Position numbers and translations under genes: made by a program
Assembly (NCBI GenBank): GCA_036873755.1
Contig: JAVTVY010020468.1
Span: 1-64,000 of the forward strand
Direction: 5' to 3'
Source: Hanleya hanleyi
Taxonomy: Eukaryota; Mollusca; Polyplacophora; Lepidopleurida; Hanleyidae
DNA: 64,000 nucleotides
Part shown: piece by piece, positions 60,001 to 64,000 of the stretch
Layout of the letters: each line of letters begins with the position of its first letter
Numbering within the stretch: position 1 is the stretch's first letter
Notes under the pieces: generated by a model
What the model saw: only the letters and a program-made list of their open reading frames with translations
What the model was told of the DNA's origin: nothing
The model's database searches: none

Positions 60001-63000
60001 ACGTGCATTCATGCATGCGTGCATTCAGAATTTCTAACTCGGGATGGTAAGAATAGATATACCCAAAGTTTGGTACCAATCCATGACCTGGAACTGAAGA
60101 TACTGCACGGACTAGCAAAAATTAATAGGCAAACAGAAATCATGATTACAATATATATGACGGTGACCTCGTTTATTGATGGGCGTATAAAAAAAGTTGC
60201 ATCTTGTTCGTCTTCAGTTTTTCTTTTTCGTGACAACAAAATAACTTTATCCAAGCAGGAAATGCAACAGCTGTATTCTTTAAGCCCAACTCACACTACG
60301 AACATTTAGTTGTATTAGAACAAAAACACTGTTCAGAACATGTTTTGTCTGCAGTGTGAGGTGCCCAGAAACAGAAAACATATGTTCGGAACAAATGTTC
60401 GTGAGATCAAACTTGTTTGATATTGCGAACATGTTTTGCCCTGAAACAAGTTTTTGTCTTCAGTGTGTGATGATCGCGAACATTTTGCCGAACATTTACC
60501 AACAGTTATCCAATCAACTGGCAGCTGTCGGTCATGTGACGAAGCAGCTCTCACATGACACAACAAAATGGCCTCGCTGTTTCATCGCGGCGACTGGCGG
60601 TCAAGAGAAAATGTTCGCAGTGTGAGGTTACCGCGAACAAAAACACGAACAAACTGTTCTGTTCTAATACAACAAATTGTTCGTAGTGTGAGTTGGGCTT
60701 TAGCACATGAGAACAAAGTTCTGCTGAATTCAAGCCCAATTTGACCTGCCATTCCTGTGACTTCTATCTTGAACCTTTTTTCATGGACTGATTCATCAAA
60801 AAAAGTGTAATCAGTTCATTTAAATGACAGCATATACATGTATACATGTATAAACATTTATGCTGGCTTGGTCAAATAAGATGGCTCTTTTCCTGGGACT
60901 TCAACCATCTGGGCAGATGTTATTGCACAATTTAGGGGTCTTTTAAAGAGAATATGGAGATAATATATAGTTTATCTAGCTGGTGTGTCAACTTAGTTAG
61001 ACCAGCACAAAAACATAGCACAGCTGCTGACCGACTTTCAGAGGTTGAACCAGTGCAAACTAATTCAGTTGAAATCAGTATTGAAAATGTAAATCAGGGG
61101 GCCAAAATTACACACTTTTGCAGATTTATCAGACATGAACAGAGTGTCTACTTCCTATATCTCTCATGTTAAATCTGCTAAATTCAGGGTGTCAAAATTG
61201 AAAACAGGGTGCCGAAAAGGCACCCTGGCACTCCTCTGGCTAACAACAGTAGGGTCTACATGTTCATGTGCTGTGTATGTTCTTGCCATGTTTATGGAAG
61301 AGCTTACGAGTGTTTGATCCGCTGGATTAGCCAGTGTGGGACACAAGTCACAAACCTGCATTGTCATACATGTACATGGAGCAAACCCTTGATTTTCATA
61401 TAAGGTGAACTGCACTGTCTGTTATGTGCATTTTTGAGCCCACTCTGTGTAAAGAAATAGGGTAAACACCACTTGTGTTTCATATCATGATAGGATGTAG
61501 ACTGTCAGTTTGTAATAATGAAAAGCAATAAACTGTAAGGCCTTCACAAACATATTATTTATTAATTACTCTTATGGAAAAATAATATGAAGCACAAGGG
61601 AAAATTTCATTTATCTATGTAGATGGCCTGTGAAGCAAAGATCTGTCCAAAAGATTGGTTCAGTTCTCTCCTGTGAAGCCTCCCTCCTGAACTAAGCCCC
61701 ACCCCACCCAATAATCTTGTATATTCTGAAAGCTTAAATCGTGGTACGGTACACTACCATTGGGGATGTGCCCCCCAAAGGTACCTGTACTAAGCCCCAC
61801 TTTTTATCTTCTGAGCCAGCTGTCCTCCCACAAGAATTAGAAAAATTCACAAAAAATTTAATCTGACAGTTGTTGAATGATAGCCTGCAAACATTGGATC
61901 ATCGTGCCTTTGCTGGTATATTAGACACTGCGAAAAGTTGACTGATTACCGCAGACATAATTTCCCTATTCCTACGAAACCACACCCCCTACATGTCCCG
62001 CTAATTGTGATTGGTTATAATCCTAGGTCAGATCGCGGCGATTGGCGTTCAAGAGAAAATGTTTGCAGTGTGAGGTTACCACAAACAAAAACACGAACAA
62101 ACTGTTCTGTTCTAATACAACAAAATGTTCGTAGTGTGAGTTGGGCTTAAAGAGATGCCCCCATGTTGTTTTCTCTCATGTTAAATCTGCTAAATTCAGG
62201 GTGTCAAAATTGAAAACAGGGTGCCGAAAAGGCACCCTGGCACTCCTCTGGCTAACAACAGTAGGGTCTACATGTTCATGTGCTGTGTATGTTCTTGCCA
62301 TGTTTATGGAAGAGCTTACGAGTGTTTGATCTGCTGGATTAGCCAGTGTAGGTCAGATTTCACCAACTAGCCTGCTGGAAAAATGTGGAAATATAGTTTA
62401 CGAAGTGGATCTGAAAGATTTCATCTTCATGGAACGATCAGATGGTCTCTTGGACACGTTATTACTTCAGAAATAGAGAGGTTTGAACGGAATTACTGAG
62501 GGAATTTACATTTCTGCAGCAACATTTTCTGACACGGTAAAATAGTTAAAATTTGTAGTTCCACATTTTCCCCATTATTTCTTTGTTTCACTCTCGATCT
62601 TTGTTTGTCAAAATGAAAACATTCTTTGATAATCCGATTGTTCAATGTTTAGGCATTTCAAAGATCTATACATCTGGACAAGTTTCACTCGAGGCGCTCG
62701 CATAAAATGCGACATTGAAGATGGGGTGGTGTTTTATTTGACGGCAAAGCAGCGTATTCGTCTTTCAGCGTCATTGGGGTTGGGAAGGCTCTTAGAAATT
62801 ACACCAAAAGTCGTCATCGGGGTTGGGGACAGCAAATTAATTTGTCGTCTTTTGGCATCATGGGTACCAAATGAGTTTTAATCATTAAAAACTGTACCAG
62901 ACAGTTTTAATCTGTGTGATACAGATCTTCCAAGTATCTGGCCTATTGGGTATAGCAAAGGCACGCAGCATATGGATATGGTCTGCAATGTAGAGCAATT

Positions 63001-63324
63001 GAATGATGATTATTTGAAAACTGGCAGATTTGCACCTTCACCTGATGACTTTGGTCTTTTTGAGAGACGGTGATCTTTGCCAAAGCTCTAAATATGGATA
63101 AGCTACTTGACAAAATTGCTTAGGTTTGGGTTGTAAACCTGGTATCATGTTGTATTTATTTTCATTGGGCGATGAAGATGAATTGCCAAAGAGTTGAACA
63201 GTGCATTGTTGTTGTTCTATATGTAGTCTTATAGTATTCTTTAATACTTTGTAGGAACCTATGAAGTCTCGAGCTCCACAGCTTCACCTGGAATACCGGT
63301 TCTACAAACAGTTAGGACAAGCAG
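28057..63324 (+). CDS. CSNK1G: CSNK1G, casein kinase I gamma: gene span, first 3 coding exons
   Basis: A membrane-associated Ser/Thr kinase of the CK1 gamma group, known to phosphorylate LRP6 in Wnt signalling. Exons 28057-28252, 43550-43590 and 63255-63324 join in frame to give about 102 residues. There is a basic Ser-rich N-terminal tail (1-45), then [20 protein letters not shown] with the glycine-rich loop. VAIKL carries the ATP-binding lysine, and [17 protein letters not shown] is the alpha-C region. All three stretches are nearly identical to human CSNK1G1-3. The catalytic loop, DFG motif and palmitoylated C-terminus lie to the right of the window. The introns are 15,297 and 19,664 bp. 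Invertebrates usually have one gamma gene, so I give no paralogue number. Confidence 0.95.
28253..28800. other. CSNK1G intron 1, start, nothing recognised
   Basis: No feature beyond the donor gtaagt. AT-rich with a T9 run. Confidence 0.5.
28892..28972 (+). mobile_element. SINE 3' part with TCAC tail
   Basis: 'cttgtcataagaggcgactg' then 'cacgttaaatcatattcact' and a (CACT)n tail match the 3' region of molluscan tRNA-derived SINEs that end in CACTCACTCAC. The phrase 'ggcctcggctcctcaga' also occurs at 28806, so a second fragment lies just upstream. No full tRNA head was seen. Confidence 0.6.
29000..29585. other. intron segment, nothing recognised
   Basis: An open frame at 29200-29469 has no family likeness and starts at a non-ATG codon. 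Treated as non-coding. Confidence 0.45.
29586..29690. repeat. hAT-end-like fragment
   Basis: 'gtgtcgaaattaacac', then words like 'gacaggcgacctgt', resemble the terminus GGTCGAAATA and the subterminal region of the element at 49389. Likely a relic. Confidence 0.4.
29776..30356 (-). mobile_element. MULE-like element, 581 bp, 10-bp target duplication
   Basis: Ends TAGACTGGATCC and GTCCAGTCTA are flanked by identical GCCTCCATAC (29766-29775 and 30357-30366). Its minus strand matches the 205-bp element at 41594-41798 at both ends, for example GAGTCTCTATTTCATATGTA and CATTATGAAACAGGGGCTGG. The middle (about 29870-30235), absent from that copy, has a 'atgcacaatatactgtgcat' hairpin and repeated 'aatgacgttactgcc' words. 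A 9-10 bp duplication is typical of Mutator-like elements. Confidence 0.8.
30417..31386. mobile_element. TIR element with AGGCC ends, 970 bp, 36-bp TIRs
   Basis: AGGCCTCTGTTAATTAATCT plus 'ttagtttctcatgacc' at the left edge is repeated inverted at the right edge with one or two changes. The inside has a CpG-rich block (30790-30900) and a fragment like a hAT terminus (30510-30640). No transposase gene was found. Confidence 0.8.
31648..33266. mobile_element. inner hAT-like element nested in the outer one, 5-bp duplication
   Basis: Starts CAGGGGTTATTCTAGCC and ends GGCTATTAAAACCCCTG, flanked by GGCGC at 31643-31647 and 33267-33271. Same family as its host. It contains, at about 32101-33100, a copy of the AGGCC-type element also found at 53891-56562, giving three levels of nesting. 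Confidence 0.82.
32101..33100. mobile_element. TIR element, second copy at 53891-56562
   Basis: The left end 'ggccattgtcagttaatagg' and the right end 'aacatatcaactgacaactg' are inverted. Long stretches match the 53891 copy, for example 'agatagggattctctg(t/c)cca' and 'gggcgggtcatgcga'. The edges have decayed and no duplication is visible. No transposase. Confidence 0.7.
35302..35392 (+). mobile_element. 5'-truncated SINE, 10-bp target duplication
   Basis: A 91-bp insert is flanked by AAGTCCTATC (35292-35301 and 35393-35402). It ends 'gatatgactgaaatatagtt', 'gaaagcgacattaaatcata' and TTCACTCACTC, the 3' end of a mollusc SINE family. The duplication shows insertion by LINE machinery. Confidence 0.8.
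35545..35935. repeat. about 120-bp tandem repeat, 3 copies
   Basis: Units share 'ccctcgggaacatgtcccca', 'cccccaggacaccgagacc', 'catatattctgggagct' and 'atcatgctacacttattga'. Related single units lie at 44238-44340, 45035-45130 and 61720-61800. Confidence 0.75.
36300..36500. repeat. TGACCTTGACCTATTTT-type dispersed repeat
   Basis: 'gaccaaccttgacctatttt' and 'gggtcttcaaattcatatta' belong to a repeat with further copies at about 37480-37640, 38370-38560 and 58640-59120. A tandem unit of about 170 bp is suggested by the last copy. Confidence 0.65.
36501..37480. other. intron segment, nothing recognised
   Basis: Contains a short duplication ('cagttactacagttactact', about 36650 and 36700) and a GCT run near 36832. 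No gene or element. Confidence 0.5.
37657..38118. mobile_element. MITE, 462 bp, 4-bp TATT duplication
   Basis: The left end AGGCTGGTTAAAAAAAAATT plus 'cctgtttagcatca' is repeated inverted at the right edge. TATT flanks both sides (37653-37656 and 38119-38122). It carries an A24 run near 38028-38051. It is inserted into a TGACCTTGACC-type repeat. Confidence 0.82.
38562..40850. other. intron segment, nothing coding recognised
   Basis: Reading frames at 39275-39463 and 40513-40809 resemble no family I know. A stretch near 39530-39720 with 'gatcgtaatcagactgatgt' resembles the foldback at 5121-5325. Confidence 0.45.
41123..41463 (+). pseudogene. THAP-domain transposon protein, frameshifted
   Basis: Starts [20 protein letters not shown], with C-x2-4-C spacing typical of the C2CH THAP zinc finger, then [15 protein letters not shown]. 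The frame breaks near 41275; the next frame gives [19 protein letters not shown], which has the Cys and His that complete the finger. A second shift near 41335 leads to [20 protein letters not shown]. The order and sequence fit a THAP DNA-binding domain followed by its usual basic tail. It is inactive as read. Confidence 0.85.
41594..41798 (+). mobile_element. MULE-like MITE, 205 bp, 9-bp target duplication
   Basis: Ends TAAACTGGATGAG and GGGTCCAGTATA, flanked by CCTACAAGT (41585-41593 and 41799-41807). It is a short relative of the element at 29776-30356 with the middle replaced by an A-rich tract. Being inside the Kolobok-like element, it is younger than that insertion. Confidence 0.85.
42390..42671 (-). 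pseudogene. second transposon protein, acidic N-terminal fragment
   Basis: Reading from the ATG at 42671 gives MESECS, an in-frame TAG, then [17 protein letters not shown] and an acidic stretch. [17 protein letters not shown] and NTDWFAT follow. The PYQFEP plus NTDW order resembles invertebrate proteins with a P2X7-like intracellular cysteine-rich domain, but the cysteine part (normally right after NTDW) is missing. The function is unknown; the protein is truncated and interrupted. Confidence 0.5.
42882..43098. other. intron segment, nothing recognised
   Basis: No feature seen between the Kolobok-like element and MITE copy 4. Confidence 0.45.
43099..43342 (-). mobile_element. MITE family A, copy 4, inverted
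   Basis: Left GGTAATCTCTCTAATAATTC; right 'aactattagagggattacc' closes the TIR. The inside ('gaacaggaagttgacaaaat') is the complement of the copy 1 interior. It holds a (CAAT)n run at 43138-43158. It lies about 200 bp before CSNK1G exon 2. Confidence 0.82.
43550..43590 (+). CDS. CSNK1G: CSNK1G coding exon 2
   Basis: A 41-base microexon encoding (G)[13 protein letters not shown], with the lysine that binds ATP phosphates. Human reads GKNLYTNEYVAIKL. The acceptor is tcctttcag after a T-rich tract and the donor gtgagt; it ends at a codon border. Confidence 0.95.
43730..45245. repeat. 786-bp tandem duplication with (CCGT)n and internal repeats
   Basis: Two head-to-tail copies, period about 786 bp ('catcgggaacccttggttgc' at 44141 and 44927). 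Each contains two internal copies of 'cttgtccgctgaatatctg' followed by 'tttggtgagag' and 'tgttgactgatgaaatgatt'. Each starts near a CGTCCGTC microsatellite. The internal unit resembles pearl-type cores. Confidence 0.85.
45246..45720. other. intron segment, nothing recognised
   Basis: Possible 3' UTR of the minus-strand exon at 45721; no clear AATAAA was identified. Confidence 0.4.
45721..45957 (-). CDS. candidate terminal exon of an unrecognised minus-strand gene
   Basis: After a plausible acceptor (tattgttatag) a 78-codon open frame runs to a TAA. It reads [20 protein letters not shown], then [36 protein letters not shown] and [11 protein letters not shown]. Codon use and the basic-then-acidic composition look like a real cytoplasmic tail rather than a repeat, and the segment is not in any repeat I found. 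I recognise no family. I could not find upstream exons to the right, so it may be a nested gene, a retrocopy or a chance frame. Confidence 0.4.
   Translation of the reverse strand: MIRRKVRSFKRGKHDTMEFGNSPGMPGALSLLNSTARSEDSDLNTAERTIYRRRLVKPSINAFNSESIQLLDVPGPDH
46507..47690. mobile_element. hAT-like element, 1184 bp, 6-bp target duplication
   Basis: Left end CATGGTTCGCACACTACCTT and inverted right end AAGGTGTACGAACCCTG. ATATTA flanks both sides (46501-46506 and 47691-47696). The subterminal regions are crowded with 'CCTTGAAAA' words. It contains a zinc-finger frame at 47022-47342 but no recognisable transposase catalytic domain, so it is a deleted copy. Confidence 0.82.
47022..47342 (+). pseudogene. 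BED/hAT-type zinc-finger fragment
   Basis: An open frame with [15 protein letters not shown], then [31 protein letters not shown]. The C-x2-C ... H-x5-H spacing and the 'G..A..SH.KGK.H' phrase are typical of the N-terminal zinc finger of invertebrate hAT proteins. It stops soon after (TPHG then TGA). No ATG starts this frame at its 5' end, so the true start may be upstream or lost. Confidence 0.65.
47700..48890. other. intron segment, nothing coding recognised
   Basis: A plus-strand frame at 48569-48826 shows no family likeness. No element ends were seen. Confidence 0.45.
48892..49055. repeat. near-perfect hairpin, 77-79 bp arms, 8-bp loop
   Basis: The arms 48892-48970 and 48979-49055 pair almost fully, from GGAGTTAATGACC at the base to CAAAAAACC/GGTTTTTTG at the tip. 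The loop is GACCGCGA. The 'attatcgtgtaataattttt' word recurs in part at 49326. A transcript would form a very stable stem; it could also be a foldback relic. Confidence 0.88.
49389..50661. mobile_element. hAT-like element, 1273 bp, 6-bp target duplication
   Basis: Left CAGGGGTCGAAATA and right inverted CAGGCGTCGAAATA ends. CTATAA flanks both sides (49383-49388 and 50662-50667). The subterminal regions carry repeated 'ctacctgt'/'gacaggta' words. The inside encodes broken frames of a TTF/ZNF862-type protein on the minus strand (49698-50421). Confidence 0.85.
49698..50421 (-). pseudogene. ZNF862/TTF-type hAT-derived zinc-finger protein, frameshifted
   Basis: Two overlapping minus-strand frames. 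50421-50062 gives a 119-residue frame with [20 protein letters not shown]. The second, to 49698, has [19 protein letters not shown], then [11 protein letters not shown] and a Ser/Asp-rich end. 'W..GRPWL.FD...G.M.C..C' is the signature of the zinc finger in ZNF862-like and related hAT-derived proteins. A shift near 50080 separates the frames. The catalytic domain is absent. Confidence 0.65.
50668..51690. other. intron segment with a T-rich hairpin
   Basis: 'cggctaaggggtc' (51420) pairs with 'gaccccttTAGCCCG' (51463) across a T-rich centre. Nothing else was recognised. Confidence 0.45.
51699..51856. repeat. foldback of about 158 bp
   Basis: 'CCGCCATTTTC' at the left edge and 'GAAATGGCGG' at the right, with 'acctttctgacc' and 'atcagaaaggt' in inverted order inside. 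It may be part of a larger element to about 52170, which has a 'ggctgtgatagg...cctatcacagcc' hairpin. Confidence 0.55.
52175..53885. other. intron segment, nothing recognised
   Basis: Contains acatgtac-rich sequence (53340-53570) and a CA run at 53201-53213. No gene or TIR pair. Confidence 0.5.
53891..56562. mobile_element. TIR element with AGGCC ends, split by a pearl-like insertion
   Basis: Left AGGCCGCTGTCAGTTAATAG plus 'gttgtttagcatgacc'; the right end is its inverted copy ending 'caactgacaacggcct'. Without the insertion at 53963-55807 it is about 0.8 kb and matches the copy at 32101-33100 along its length. No transposase. Confidence 0.8.
53963..55807. mobile_element. pearl/Helentron-like insertion with 168-bp tandem core
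   Basis: Comparing with the intact copy at 32101 defines both edges: it starts GTCTCCCCCAACTATG, ends GGAACCTCTAG, and TTAT flanks both sides. Inside are a (GTCT)n run (54005-54040) and about nine 168-bp repeats (54081-55590) with 'tgcaagatatcttgagaact', 'ggatggaagcttcattggg' and (CCGT)n. The 3' edge has 'gccggagcggc' before CTAG. This is the layout of bivalve pearl/HINE elements. Confidence 0.78.
56375..57944. repeat. 785-bp tandem duplication, nearly identical copies
   Basis: 56375-57159 repeats as 57160-57944 with only one substitution noticed (tctgtcaggt / tctgtccggt). The unit starts inside the 53891 element and runs into the next TIR element, so it is a local duplication rather than a transposon copy. 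'TTTT' microhomology is at the junction. Confidence 0.93.
57350..58615. mobile_element. TIR element with AGGCC ends, 1.27 kb
   Basis: Left AGGCCAGACAGTTTTTATTT plus 'ccggattagcg'; the right inverted end is 'cgctaatccggaaataaaaa', 'atgtctggcct'. It shares 'gacgtcggcaggaataaaaaa' near its right end with the element at 16650-17989. A second left end at 56565 results from the 785-bp duplication. No transposase frame was recognised. Confidence 0.75.
58640..59120. repeat. TGACCTTGACCTATTTT-type tandem repeat, about 3 units
   Basis: 'tgaccttgacctattttatc' and related lines recur about every 160-170 bp. Same family as 36300-36500 and 37480-38560. Confidence 0.65.
59337..59747. mobile_element. MITE family B, copy 1, 411 bp, 5-bp TTAAA duplication
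   Basis: Left GCCCAACTCACACGACAAAC and inverted right 'gttcgtagtgtgagttgggc', with TTAAA at 59332-59336 and 59748-59752. The subterminal parts contain 'ttgtattagaacagaacact' and its complement. The middle has 'caactggcagctgtcggtca'. No coding capacity. Confidence 0.87.
60284..60698. mobile_element. MITE family B, copy 2, 415 bp
   Basis: Same ends and middle as copy 1, about 90% similar by eye. Flanks are TTTAA and TTTAG, so the duplication has decayed by one base or is four bases. Confidence 0.87.
60720..61150. other. intron segment, nothing recognised
   Basis: No gene or repeat seen apart from acatgtat words near 60830. Confidence 0.45.
62032..62349. repeat. mosaic of two local duplicated segments
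   Basis: 62032-62171 copies 59633-59772 (right part of MITE copy 1 plus its flank). 62172-62349 copies 61160-61337. Only a few mismatches are visible. The two sources are 1.4 kb apart but are fused directly here. Confidence 0.92.
62357..63073 (+). pseudogene. decayed protein-coding remnant, unrecognised
   Basis: 62357-62476 reads [20 protein letters not shown], then [19 protein letters not shown]. 62645-63073 in the same frame reads [20 protein letters not shown] ... [20 protein letters not shown], one TAA at 62879, then [40 protein letters not shown] and [11 protein letters not shown]. The sustained protein-like composition across a single stop suggests a former coding sequence, possibly from a mobile element. 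I cannot name the family. It lies 180 bp before CSNK1G exon 3 and is intronic. Confidence 0.5.
63255..63324 (+). CDS. CSNK1G: CSNK1G coding exon 3
   Basis: It encodes [20 protein letters not shown], then GQA and the first base of Gly. Human reads [21 protein letters not shown]. The acceptor is ctttgtag and the donor gtgagt. The reading frame continues into an exon outside the window. Confidence 0.95.
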
Positions 63325-63489
63325 GTGAGTTAACGGCATACATGTTACTTGTGTGTGCATTCTCTGAATTCAGACTCAATTCCTGACAATTATACATGTA
63401 ACTCTCTATTACAGGTATATCATCATCGACTGGTTGAAACTTGTTCATCATTTACAGTACACCAATAAAATGACCACTACATCCTCTTC

Positions 63490-63621
63490 GCATCGTGCGC
63501 AAACCCTTTACGTATCGTGCGCGAACGATCTCCGCATCGTGCGCAAACGATCTCCGCATCGTGCGCAAACGATCTCCGCATCGTGCGCAAACGGTCCTCG
63601 CATCGTGCGCGAACATGAAAA
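63490..63621. repeat. 22-bp CpG-rich minisatellite, 6 copies
   Basis: Exact 22-bp spacing of GCATCGTGCGCAAACGATCT plus CC, from 63490 to 63621. A lone 'catcgtgcgc' recurs at 63673. Four CpG per unit stands out against the AT-rich intron. Confidence 0.93.
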
Positions 63622-64000
63622 GCTTGTTCCTGCAGCGAAGCTGGCAGTCCAGCTCCCGATCGCATCATGCGGACATCGTGCGCTAAATGACCAAGTCCGT
63701 TTTCCGGCAAGAGAGAAAAGCATACAATCGAAAGTGTCAACAATGCAATAAATACATTTTATATGTACAGTTACATGGACGGAATAAAGCCAAGAAATCT
63801 AGAACTTCAAAAGAGAGATCGTTCTACCGTACCAGTTTGACGAAGTTCAGAGTTAGGATGGGCAAAGCATGTCAGTGATTGACGATGAGTCGACTTGACC
63901 GAATTATAGTGACACTCGAAAATATGAGAACAAAATATCTTCCTCTCTTTCCGTTTAATGAATGAATGCTGCACATTATTGATACACATAAAGGGACAGA

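Overview
This is animal genomic DNA. It holds two conserved protein genes with long introns and GT-AG splice sites, and no prokaryotic gene layout. The dense acatgtac motifs, SINE tails ending in TCACTCACTC, pearl/Helentron-like elements with internal tandem repeats, and THAP and hAT remnants point to a mollusc, most likely a bivalve. The species is an inference; only the lineage style can be read from the sequence.

Two genes sit head to head. The left 27 kb is the 5' half of CEP120 (centrosomal protein 120) on the minus strand. Thirteen exons join in frame, from the start codon at 27185 to 15, where the gene runs out of the window; they encode about 622 residues. The right 36 kb is the 5' part of CSNK1G (casein kinase I gamma) on the plus strand. 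It has the start codon at 28057 and three exons (28057-28252, 43550-43590, 63255-63324), separated by introns of 15.3 and 19.7 kb; the rest of the kinase lies beyond the window. The two start codons are 871 bp apart, so 27186-28056 probably holds a shared divergent promoter. It contains a perfect TGACGTCA site.

Most of the remaining DNA is intron filled with mobile and tandem repeats. In the CEP120 introns there are minisatellites of 31, 29 and 60 bp, a 153-bp array, several TIR elements, and three large near-perfect palindromes (14293-15011, 15388-16201, 25865-26881). In CSNK1G intron 1 there are a MULE-like pair with 9-10 bp target duplications, a nested pair of hAT-like elements each with a 5-bp duplication (31576-34544 and 31648-33266) with a third element inside, a 462-bp MITE, and a 2-kb THAP element with TTAA ends (Kolobok-like).

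In CSNK1G intron 2 there are two hAT-like elements with 6-bp duplications (46507-47690 and 49389-50661), a 77-79 bp hairpin, and a pearl-like 168-bp array inserted in another TIR element (53891-56562). There is also a recent 785-bp tandem duplication, a local mosaic made of two copied segments (62032-62349), an orphan minus-strand terminal exon (45721-45957) and a decayed unrecognised reading frame (62645-63073). I saw no convincing rRNA, complete tRNA or CRISPR array.
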